64,000 nucleotides of DNA from Mycobacteroides franklinii (GTDB lineage Bacteria; Actinomycetota; Actinomycetes; Mycobacteriales; Mycobacteriaceae): assembly GCF_002013895.1 (NCBI RefSeq), contig NZ_MAFQ01000010.1, forward strand, positions 232,907 through 296,906. The letters run 5' to 3'. Every line of letters begins with the position of its first letter. The stretch's first letter is position 1. This document shows, piece after piece, positions 57,639 through 64,000 of this stretch. The notes beneath the pieces are model-generated. The model ran no database searches. It was not told the DNA's origin and worked only from the letters and a program-made list of their open reading frames with translations. The position numbers were made by a program, and so were the translations under genes.

Positions 57639-59780
57639 ATGACCCTGCCACCGCTTCAGGTATGGCCGGGTAACCCATATCCGCTGGGCGCCACCTACGA
57701 CGGGGCCGGTACCAACTTTTCGTTGTTCTCCGAGGTGGCCACGTCCGTCGAGCTGTGTCTGATCGCCAAGGATGGCACCGAAACCCGGGTGCCCCTCGAG
57801 GAGGTCGACGGGTACGTCTGGCACTGCTACTTGCCGACCATCTCCCCCGGCCAGCGTTACGGCTTCCGGGTACATGGGCCGTGGGATCCCGACAACGGGC
57901 ATCGCTGCGACCCGAACAAGCTGCTGCTCGATCCGTACGGCAAAGCCTTCCACGGCGAATTCGACTACAGCCCCGACACCGCGCCGCCACTGCTGTCCTA
58001 TCAGATAGATCCCATGGACACCGAGGCGCTCGTTGCGCGAGACTCCCTGGGCCACACCATGAACACCGTCGTCATCAATCCGTACTTCGACTGGGGCTCG
58101 GATCGCCGTCCGCGCACCCCGTATCACGAGACCGTCATCTACGAGGCGCATGTCAAGGGCATGACGCAGGCGCACCCCGGGGTGCCCGAGGAGCTCAGAG
58201 GAACCTACGCGGGGCTGGCCCATCCAGCCGTCATCGACCACCTGCGTTCCCTTGGCGTCACCGCCATCGAACTGATGCCCGTGCACCAGTTCTTCCATGA
58301 CAGCCGGTTGATCGCCTTAGGGCTGCGAAATTACTGGGGGTACAACACCTTCGGGTATCTGGCGCCGCACGAGGGGTACGCGTCTTCTCCGCATGCCGGT
58401 GGCGCCGTCGCCGAGTTCAAGGCGATGGTGCGCGCATTTCACGAGGCCGGTATCGAGGTCATCCTCGACGTCGTCTACAACCACACCGCCGAGGGCGACC
58501 ACATCGGCCCGACCCTCAGTTTCCGCGGCATCGACAACCGCGCCTACTACAAGCTCAACGACGACAACCTCGCCCGGTACACCGACTACACCGGCACCGG
58601 GAACAGCCTCAACGCCCGCAATCCGCATACCTTGCAGCTCATCATGGATTCGCTGCGCTACTGGGTCACCGAGATGCACGTCGACGGATTCCGCTTTGAT
58701 CTGGCCTCGACCCTGGCCCGTGAACTGCATGATGTCGACCGCCTCTCGGCGTTCTTCGATCTGGTCCAGCAAGATCCGGTCGTCAGCCAGGTCAAGCTGA
58801 TCGCCGAGCCGTGGGATATCGGCGAGGGCGGATATCAGGTGGGCAACTTCCCCGGACTGTGGACCGAATGGAACGGCAAGTTCCGCGACACCGTGCGCGA
58901 TTATTGGCGCGGACAGCCCGCCACTCTCGGAGAGTTCGCCTCCCGGCTTACCGGCTCCTCCGACCTGTATGAGGCCACCGGGCGCCGCCCCAGCGCGAGC
59001 ATCAACTTCGTCACCGCACACGATGGCTTTACCTTGCGAGATCTGGTCTCCTACAACGACAAACACAATGAGGCCAACGGCGAGAACAACAAGGACGGTG
59101 AAACCTATAACCGCTCGTGGAACTGCGGTGTGGAAGGGCCCACCGATGACCCGCGAATACTCGCGCTGCGCGCCCGACAGATGCGCAATATCTTCGCGAC
59201 CCTGGTACTGAGCCAGGGCACTCCCATGCTGTCCCACGGCGACGAGATCGGCCGGACCCAACAGGGCAACAACAACGTCTACTGCCAGGATTCGCCGCTG
59301 TCCTGGATGGATTGGGAACTGGCCGCGACCAACGCCGATCTCCTTCAATTCGCGCGATCGGTGATCGCGCTGCGCAAACAACACCCCGTGTTTCGGCGCC
59401 GTCGGTTCTTCGCGGGGCGCCCGATCCGTGAGGGCGAGGAAGTACGCGATATCGCGTGGCTGACCCCGGCCGGCGAGGAAATGACCACCGCCGACTGGGA
59501 TAGCGGGTTCGGCAAGAGTCTCGCCGTATTTCTCAACGGTGACGCGATTCCAGAGCCGAACGCCCGTGGCGAACGGGTGTCCGGCGACTCGTTCCTGTTG
59601 TGCTTCAACGCCTACGACGAACCCTTGGATTTCGTGACACCCGACGGCGATCACGCGACCCAGTGGACCGCGGTACTCGACACCGCCGAGCCCGACGGCC
59701 AATGCTCGGCTGTGGTCGATGCAGGCAAGCCGGTGCGAGTGCAGGACCGCGCCCTTGTGGTGCTGCGCAAGAGCGGCTAG
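57639..59780 (+). CDS. glgX: Glycogen debranching enzyme
   Basis: GlgX (also called TreX) hydrolyses alpha-1,6 branches of glycogen. The 713-residue GH13 enzyme has an N-terminal CBM48-like domain (residues 8-100), then VILDVVYNHTAEGDH, DGFRFDLASTL (nucleophile Asp), IAEPWDIGEGGYQVGNFP (acid Glu) and INFVTAHDGFTLRDLVSY (HD pair). NNNVYCQDSPLSWMDW is characteristic of GlgX. TAGGGT (57626-57631) is exactly 7 nt before ATG 57639, so the mRNA is leaderless. It converges on ilvA with 6 bp between the stops. Confidence 0.96.
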   Translation: MTLPPLQVWPGNPYPLGATYDGAGTNFSLFSEVATSVELCLIAKDGTETRVPLEEVDGYVWHCYLPTISPGQRYGFRVHGPWDPDNGHRCDPNKLLLDPYGKAFHGEFDYSPDTAPPLLSYQIDPMDTEALVARDSLGHTMNTVVINPYFDWGSDRRPRTPYHETVIYEAHVKGMTQAHPGVPEELRGTYAGLAHPAVIDHLRSLGVTAIELMPVHQFFHDSRLIALGLRNYWGYNTFGYLAPHEGYASSPHAGGAVAEFKAMVRAFHEAGIEVILDVVYNHTAEGDHIGPTLSFRGIDNRAYYKLNDDNLARYTDYTGTGNSLNARNPHTLQLIMDSLRYWVTEMHVDGFRFDLASTLARELHDVDRLSAFFDLVQQDPVVSQVKLIAEPWDIGEGGYQVGNFPGLWTEWNGKFRDTVRDYWRGQPATLGEFASRLTGSSDLYEATGRRPSASINFVTAHDGFTLRDLVSYNDKHNEANGENNKDGETYNRSWNCGVEGPTDDPRILALRARQMRNIFATLVLSQGTPMLSHGDEIGRTQQGNNNVYCQDSPLSWMDWELAATNADLLQFARSVIALRKQHPVFRRRRFFAGRPIREGEEVRDIAWLTPAGEEMTTADWDSGFGKSLAVFLNGDAIPEPNARGERVSGDSFLLCFNAYDEPLDFVTPDGDHATQWTAVLDTAEPDGQCSAVVDAGKPVRVQDRALVVLRKSG

Positions 59781-59786
59781 CCGCCG

Positions 59787-61046
59787 TTACGTCAGATAGC
59801 GGAAGGCCGCCGAATCTGGTTCCAGCCGTTCGATATCCAGATCCGAGACCTGCATCCGATCCAGCAGGCCCGCTAGATCGTCGGGGTTGCTGAGTTCGAT
59901 ACCCACCAGCGCGGCGCCCATTTCACGGTTGTTCCGCTTGACGTACTCGAACAGGGTGATGTCATCGTTGGGGCCGAGTATCTCGCCGAGGAAACGCCGC
60001 AGCGCACCCGGCTCCTGCGGGAAGTCAACCAGGAAGTAGTGCTTGAGTCCCAAGTGCACCAACGAGCGTTCCAGGATCTCGCCGTATCGCGAAACATCGT
60101 TGTTGCCACCGGAAATCAGGCATACCACGGTGGATCCCGGCTCGATCGACATGTCGGCCAACGCCGCTACCGACAGCGCACCGGCGGGTTCTGCGATGAT
60201 CCCTTCGTTCTGATAGAGCTCCAGCATCGCAGTGCAGGCAGCGCCCTCATCAACCGTGGTGAGCGCGAGCATCTCCCCCGCCGCGGCCAGCAGCCGATAC
60301 GGGGCAGCCCCGGCGACCCGGACGGCGCAGCCGTCGACGAACGGATCCACATGGTCGAGCGGAACCGGGCCACCGGCGCGCATGGCCGCGGCCATGCAGG
60401 CGGCACCGGCAGGTTCCACGCCCACCACGCGAACCTGCGGGGCACGCTCCCGCAGATAGGTGACGATTCCCGAGATGCAGCCACCACCGCCGACCGGCAC
60501 CACCACCACGTCCGGCGGACTGTCCAATTGGTCGAGGATCTCGGCGGCGATGGTGCCCTGCCCCGCGATGGTCCGCACATCGTCGAAGGCCGGCACCAAA
60601 GTGGCACCGGTACGTGCGGCGTCAGCCTTGGCCGCGGCCGCAGCATCGTCGTAACCGTGCCCGACGGCGATCAATTCCACGAAGCCGTTGCCGTGGTAGA
60701 TGATTCGCTGCCGCTTCTGTTTGGGCGTCTTGCTCGGGATGTATACCCGGCCATGCACGCCCATCGACTTACACGCCAACGCGAAGCCCTGGGCGTGATT
60801 GCCGGCACTGGAGCACACCACGCCGGCAGCCTTTTCCTCATCGCTGAGCTGCATCAGCAGATTGAAGGCTCCACGCAGTTTGTATGACCGGACCGATTGC
60901 AGATCTTCACGTTTGAGGTACACGTTGGCGCCGGTGAGGGCCGAAAGCCGATCCGCATGCTGGACGGGAGTCGGGCGCACCACCTCGTCGATGCGCTTGG
61001 CCGCGGCATCGATATCGGCGGCCGTCACCACCTCGGGCGCGCTCAA
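59787..61046 (-). CDS. ilvA: Threonine dehydratase, biosynthetic, TTG start
   Basis: IlvA deaminates threonine to 2-oxobutyrate for isoleucine synthesis. The 419-residue protein has the PLP lysine in EDLQSVRSYKLRGAFN, CSSAGNHAQGFALAC, VPVGGGGCISGI (phosphate loop) and a C-terminal ACT-like regulatory domain (HYFLVDFPQEPGALRRFLGE). Only one such domain is present; the E. coli enzyme has two. The start is TTG 61046, overlapping the upstream stop as TTGA; the longer open frame is the antisense of the Ddn-like gene. Confidence 0.95.
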   Translation of the reverse strand: MSAPEVVTAADIDAAAKRIDEVVRPTPVQHADRLSALTGANVYLKREDLQSVRSYKLRGAFNLLMQLSDEEKAAGVVCSSAGNHAQGFALACKSMGVHGRVYIPSKTPKQKRQRIIYHGNGFVELIAVGHGYDDAAAAAKADAARTGATLVPAFDDVRTIAGQGTIAAEILDQLDSPPDVVVVPVGGGGCISGIVTYLRERAPQVRVVGVEPAGAACMAAAMRAGGPVPLDHVDPFVDGCAVRVAGAAPYRLLAAAGEMLALTTVDEGAACTAMLELYQNEGIIAEPAGALSVAALADMSIEPGSTVVCLISGGNNDVSRYGEILERSLVHLGLKHYFLVDFPQEPGALRRFLGEILGPNDDITLFEYVKRNNREMGAALVGIELSNPDDLAGLLDRMQVSDLDIERLEPDSAAFRYLT

Positions 61047-61480
61047 GAGACCGGTGTCAGCACGAAAACCGGGATCTGACGGTCGGTCTTGGTCTGGTAC
61101 TCCGCATACGGCGGGTAGGCCTCGACGGCACGATCCCACCACGGCGCCTTCTCGTCACCGAAGACCTCGCGCGCCTGGTAGTCCTTGGTGGTACTGCCGT
61201 CTTGCAGCTCCACGAGTGGGTTCTCTTTGACGTTGTAATACCACACGGGATTCTTGGGTGCACCGCCCAGTGAAGCGACAATCGCGTACTCGCCATCGTG
61301 CTCGACCCGCATCAGGGCGATCTTGCGCAGCTTGCCGGACTTGGCGCCCAGCGAGGTCAGCAGGATCACCGGCATATCAGCGATGGTGATGCCATCGGTG
61401 GTCCCGCTCTCAATAATCTTGGTCACCTGCTTCTGCGACCAATCGAGTCCACTGGGTTCGTATTCACCGGTTAATGGCAT
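61043..61480 (-). CDS. Ddn-like nitroreductase-family deazaflavin-dependent protein
   Basis: A 145-residue split-barrel protein of the F420-dependent Ddn family: LLTSLGAKSGKLRKIALMRVEHDGEYAIVASLGGAPKNPVWYYNVKENPLVELQDG contains the 'G.kSG..r..pl....dg....v.s.gG....p.W..Nl..nP.v.v' pattern. The Rv1558 position matches, from memory. TACAGT (61493-61488) lies 7 nt before ATG 61480, indicating a leaderless message; the open frame to 61522 is unlikely. Its stop overlaps ilvA by TTGA, so ilvA depends on its promoter. Confidence 0.88.
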   Translation of the reverse strand: MPLTGEYEPSGLDWSQKQVTKIIESGTTDGITIADMPVILLTSLGAKSGKLRKIALMRVEHDGEYAIVASLGGAPKNPVWYYNVKENPLVELQDGSTTKDYQAREVFGDEKAPWWDRAVEAYPPYAEYQTKTDRQIPVFVLTPVS

Positions 61481-61533
61481 GCCGACAACTGTATCGCCGC
61501 GCTGCGACGGACTTCCACGCATATAGTTGCGCC

Positions 61534-62502
61534 GTGCTTTCTTTGGAGACGATGGTTAACCAGAATCTCTTCATCTGTCCGCGCTGCGGGGCGTCGATAG
61601 ACAGTGCGGAGAATGTGTGGCGCTGCGCCAGTTCGGCGTGCGAGCTCCACACGGCGTCCTTCCCGGTGGTGGGCGGCCTGCCCGCGCTCGTCGACTTCAC
61701 CCGCAGCGTTCTGAACGCCGATCGACTCCAGGCCGTCGATGGAGCATCCGCACTCAAACGGGCGGGGTTGTTTCAGGTGGCGCAGCGACTCGTACACCCC
61801 GACAACACGGTGGCGCCGACCGCTGTCGCCCGCATGCTGCAGGCCCTTCGCGCCGACCAGTCGGCGCATGGCCGCCGGCCCAGGGTGTTGGTGATCGGCG
61901 GTGGCACCGTGGGCGGCGGCCTGGAAGCGTTGTATGCCGACGAGGCAATCGATCTGATCGCCTTCGACGTCTACGTCAGCCCGGTGGTGCAGTTCGTTGG
62001 CGATGGCCACGCGATTCCGCTTGCCGACGGGTCGATGGACGGCGTCATCGTGCAGGCCGTGCTCGAACACGTTGTGGAGCCACCGCAGGTGGCCCAGGAA
62101 ATCCACCGGGTGCTGCGCAGCGGCGGAATCGTCTATGCCGACACCCCGTTCCTGCAGCAGGTACACGAGGGGCCCTACGACTTCACCCGCTTCACCGATA
62201 GCGGGCATCGATATTTGTTCCGCTCCTTCGAACGGATCGACTCCGGAGCGGTGGCGGGCGCCGGAACCGCGCTGCGATGGTCGATCGACTACTTCGTACG
62301 CGCCCTGACGCGATCCGTTCGTCTTGGCCGAGTGGCATCGCTGGTGTTCTTCTGGCTCAGCTACATCGATCGCATCCTCGATCCAGGGCACAGTTTGGAC
62401 GGCGCCAGCAGTGTCTTCTTCCTGGGCCGGAAGGCGCCGGAGTCGATATCGGAATCGGAGCTGATCGACTATTACCGGGGTGGGATGAGGAAGACCAGCT
62501 AG
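61534..62502 (+). CDS. Class I SAM methyltransferase with N-terminal zinc ribbon
   Basis: A 322-residue protein. The first 50 residues hold a treble-clef/zinc-ribbon of the Trm112/YcaR type (LFICPRCGASIDSA and WRCASSACELH, four Cys). The methyltransferase core follows with RVLVIGGGTVGGGLEALY (SAM-binding) and DGVIVQAVLEHVVEPPQVAQEIHRVLRSGG. The substrate is unknown. GTG 61534 is chosen because TATAGT (61522-61527) ends 6 nt before it (leaderless); ATG 61552, with GGAG only 3 nt upstream, is the alternative. It is divergent from the Ddn-like gene. Confidence 0.8.
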   Translation: MLSLETMVNQNLFICPRCGASIDSAENVWRCASSACELHTASFPVVGGLPALVDFTRSVLNADRLQAVDGASALKRAGLFQVAQRLVHPDNTVAPTAVARMLQALRADQSAHGRRPRVLVIGGGTVGGGLEALYADEAIDLIAFDVYVSPVVQFVGDGHAIPLADGSMDGVIVQAVLEHVVEPPQVAQEIHRVLRSGGIVYADTPFLQQVHEGPYDFTRFTDSGHRYLFRSFERIDSGAVAGAGTALRWSIDYFVRALTRSVRLGRVASLVFFWLSYIDRILDPGHSLDGASSVFFLGRKAPESISESELIDYYRGGMRKTS

Positions 62503-62529
62503 TCCGTTTTTCTGCACCCGCACCCGCGT

Positions 62530-62565
62530 GTTCGGTTGACCGAACTTCCTCATTAGGCATATCCT
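62530..62565 (+). promoter_or_regulatory. Promoter with 16-bp perfect palindrome before small membrane protein gene
   Basis: GTTCGGTTGACCGAAC at 62530-62545 is a perfect palindrome (7-bp arms, 2-bp centre). It covers TTGACC (62536-62541), a near-ideal -35; TATCCT at 62560-62565 is the -10, 18 bp apart, and lies 7 nt before ATG 62573. A repressor on the palindrome would block the promoter directly. No regulator gene lies in the visible neighbourhood. Confidence 0.7.
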
Positions 62566-62572
62566 GTATTCC

Positions 62573-62779
62573 ATGACGACCTTCGAGCGCGCAGCAGATC
62601 AGGTGCGGTCCCTGGACGTCGCCGCGCTGGCATCGCCCGCCTACAAACTGCTCGCTCTCGGAATCGGCACGGCAGTCTTCCTGGTCACGCTCATGGTCGT
62701 GGCATCGATGTCGACCGCACTGTTCTCCGCTTCTGCGGTAGCCAGCCTTGCCTGGCTCACAGGCTCGCTCATTCACTGA
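62573..62779 (+). CDS. Small membrane protein, 68 residues, unknown
   Basis: I do not recognise this protein. It has an amphipathic N-terminal stretch (TTFERAADQVRSLDVAALAS) and a hydrophobic stretch of about 45 residues (YKLLALGIGTAVFLVTLMVV through the C-terminus), long enough for one or two helices. It is supported as a real gene by a leaderless promoter (-35 at 62536, -10 at 62560) and a palindrome on that promoter. It ends 34 bp before the next membrane protein gene. Confidence 0.65.
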   Translation: MTTFERAADQVRSLDVAALASPAYKLLALGIGTAVFLVTLMVVASMSTALFSASAVASLAWLTGSLIH

Positions 62780-62812
62780 GCAGAAGCTCGCTCCGGGGTG
62801 TAATACATCCCC

Positions 62813-63571
62813 ATGTCTTCGCCAACCGAATCGGCCGCCGGGCACCCGGCCGGGCACCGTATTGAACGACTCGCCCACGAGATGTCCGACGACGTACTGG
62901 CCGCCGAGAAACACCTGCCGTCCTGGCTGCGTCCCGGCGCTCCGGAAAGCCGGATACCGGTTCTTGTCGCTCTTGTCGCGGCGATCTGCCTGCAGTTGGC
63001 CATCCCGGCCCAGTTCAACCTCACTCCGCGCTGGCCGCTGCCCGTCCTGGAGTCCGCGCTGCTGGTGGTCCTGGTTGTCCTCAACCCGATAAAGTTCACG
63101 CGTTCAACGACTCTCGGGCGCTGGGCGACGTATCTACTGATCGCCGCCATCACCGTCGACAACACCATCTCGGCAGCCCTGCTGGATTACAAGATCGTGT
63201 CGGGGCAGATGGGCGACAATCCGCGTGTGCTCCTGGGCAGCGGCCTGGCAATCTTCATCACCAACGTGATCGTGTTCGGCATGTGGTACTGGGAATTTGA
63301 CCGGGGCGGTCCATTCGCGCGCCGCACCACGGAGAGACCACATCCGGACTTCATGTTTCCGCAGATGGCCAATCCCGAACTCGCACCGCCGGATTGGCGT
63401 CCGAAGTTCCCCGACTACCTCTACGTGAGTTTTACCAACGTCGTCGCCTTCTCCCCAACGGACACCATGCCGCTGTCGCGATGGGCGAAGATGCTGATGA
63501 CCGTGCAGTCAATGGTGGCGCTTTCCACTGTCGCATTGGTACTCGCCCGCGCCGTGAACATTCTGAGCTAG
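62813..63571 (+). CDS. Multi-pass membrane protein, DUF1345-like, unknown function
   Basis: A 252-residue protein with four to five membrane helices: VLVALVAAICLQLAIP, ALLVVLVVLNPIKF, TYLLIAAITVDNTISAAL, LAIFITNVIVFGMWYWEFDR and VQSMVALSTVALVLARAVNIL. The segment VVAFSPTDTMPLSRWAKMLM before the last helix resembles the ion-channel-like region of DUF1345 proteins, but the assignment is tentative. A possible leaderless arrangement exists (TAATAC at 62801-62806, 6 nt before ATG). The next gene starts 3 bp after its stop. Confidence 0.65.
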   Translation: MSSPTESAAGHPAGHRIERLAHEMSDDVLAAEKHLPSWLRPGAPESRIPVLVALVAAICLQLAIPAQFNLTPRWPLPVLESALLVVLVVLNPIKFTRSTTLGRWATYLLIAAITVDNTISAALLDYKIVSGQMGDNPRVLLGSGLAIFITNVIVFGMWYWEFDRGGPFARRTTERPHPDFMFPQMANPELAPPDWRPKFPDYLYVSFTNVVAFSPTDTMPLSRWAKMLMTVQSMVALSTVALVLARAVNILS

Positions 63572-63573
63572 CG

Positions 63574-64000
63574 GTGATCGCCCGGGATTCCGATCCACCC
63601 TCGGACGCACCCGAGACCCTCGATCGCATCCTTCATCTGGCCACGATGATCGTGGTCAATGCCATTCCTCTGGCCGGCTGGTTCGTCGGAGGATGGTCAG
63701 CCGGCACCACACTCGCGGTTTACTGGTTCGAGACCGTGGTGGCCTCACTGTTCGTCGCCCTTCGGACCGTCGTTCACAAACGGTGGAGTCCACGTCGGGG
63801 GCATTTCCAATACCAGGTCCCGGGACCGAACCGTAGCCGCTCGCGCGATTCCTTCGCCAAGGGGTTCCTTTTCACCACCCTCGTCTTCTCTGCCGCACAC
63901 GGCTTCTTCCTGGCGATCATTCTGTTTCTACTCACCCATAACGGTAAGGCCGCGTTGATCGGTATCGACTGGCACAGTGTGGGATTCGGATGTCTTCAGG
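63574..64000 (+). CDS. Membrane protein, DUF6498-like, truncated by window edge
   Basis: The frame opens at GTG 63574, 2 bp after the previous stop, and is still open at the end of the window after 142 codons. Two N-terminal helices (IVVNAIPLAGWFVGGWSAGT and LAVYWFETVVASLFVALRTV) with the YW.E motif, a basic loop, and a third helix beginning at FLFTTLVFSAAHGFFLAIIL resemble DUF6498. This is the only visible evidence; the rest lies outside. Confidence 0.6.
   Translation, partial: MIARDSDPPSDAPETLDRILHLATMIVVNAIPLAGWFVGGWSAGTTLAVYWFETVVASLFVALRTVVHKRWSPRRGHFQYQVPGPNRSRSRDSFAKGFLFTTLVFSAAHGFFLAIILFLLTHNGKAALIGIDWHSVGFGCLQ

Noticed and set aside
1..64000. tRNA genes or insertion sequences
   Set aside because: No cloverleaf-like sequence with CCA-end, transposase frame or terminal inverted repeats was found by reading; a tRNAscan-SE and ISfinder run would settle it.

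Overview
The window is high-GC actinobacterial DNA that reads as a rapidly growing mycobacterium, most likely of the Mycobacteroides (abscessus-chelonae) group. The support is the gene content (MmpS/MmpL pair, deazaflavin-dependent Ddn-like proteins, BsaP, mycobacterial HisN-like ImpA inside the his operon), dense packing with 4-bp ATGA/GTGA/TTGA overlaps, and many leaderless starts (TANNNT followed 6-7 nt later by ATG or GTG). From memory, the core gene order matches M. tuberculosis Rv1558-Rv1623c; several accessory blocks interrupt it. Species is an inference.

Layout. 1-4673: a surface polysaccharide block (end of a GT4 glycosyltransferase, a WecG/TagA transferase, a Wzz-like protein, an O-antigen polymerase/ligase-like protein and a class III aminotransferase). 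4755-11110: the cytochrome bd operon cydABDC plus a small membrane protein. 11114-16834: purine/cytosine permease, MprF-like DUF2156 protein, small PLDc_N protein, tesB and pyk on the minus strand. 16922-23934: minus-strand trpE, Trp-associated membrane protein, trpC, trpB, trpA, lgt, a TM2 protein and a guanidinium exporter with a guanidine-II riboswitch in front of it. 23996-28121: MarR regulator divergent from an mmpS-mmpL pair. 28310-29902: HIT protein, nitroreductase, peroxiredoxin. 29911-36316: the complete hisDCBHA-impA-hisFI operon on the minus strand. 36442-41743: two reductases, the nadABC operon and its NrtR regulator. 41808-49410: lipase, TetR with a flavin monooxygenase, a secreted repeat protein, LysR with malate:quinone oxidoreductase. 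49394-55322: biotin island (bioB, bsaP, DUF2567; bioQ; bioA, bioF, bioD). 55419-64000: acyltransferase, glgX, ilvA, a Ddn-like protein, a methyltransferase, and small membrane proteins running off the end.

How it works together. The window is mostly central biosynthesis (Trp, His, NAD, biotin, Ile) with local regulators whose operators can be read directly: BioQ sites in front of bioB/bioQ and bioF, an NrtR site between nadA and nrtR, TetR operators in front of the flavin monooxygenase, and a LysR site in front of mqo. The most unusual element is the guanidine-sensing RNA in front of the SMR exporter gene. Other points of interest are a tesB reading frame without a canonical start codon, a triplet repeat in the probable cydA promoter, a 30-bp repeat that multiplies the start codon of the DUF2567 gene, and a perfect 16-bp palindrome on the promoter of a 68-residue membrane protein. 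No tRNA, rRNA, insertion sequence or CRISPR array was seen.
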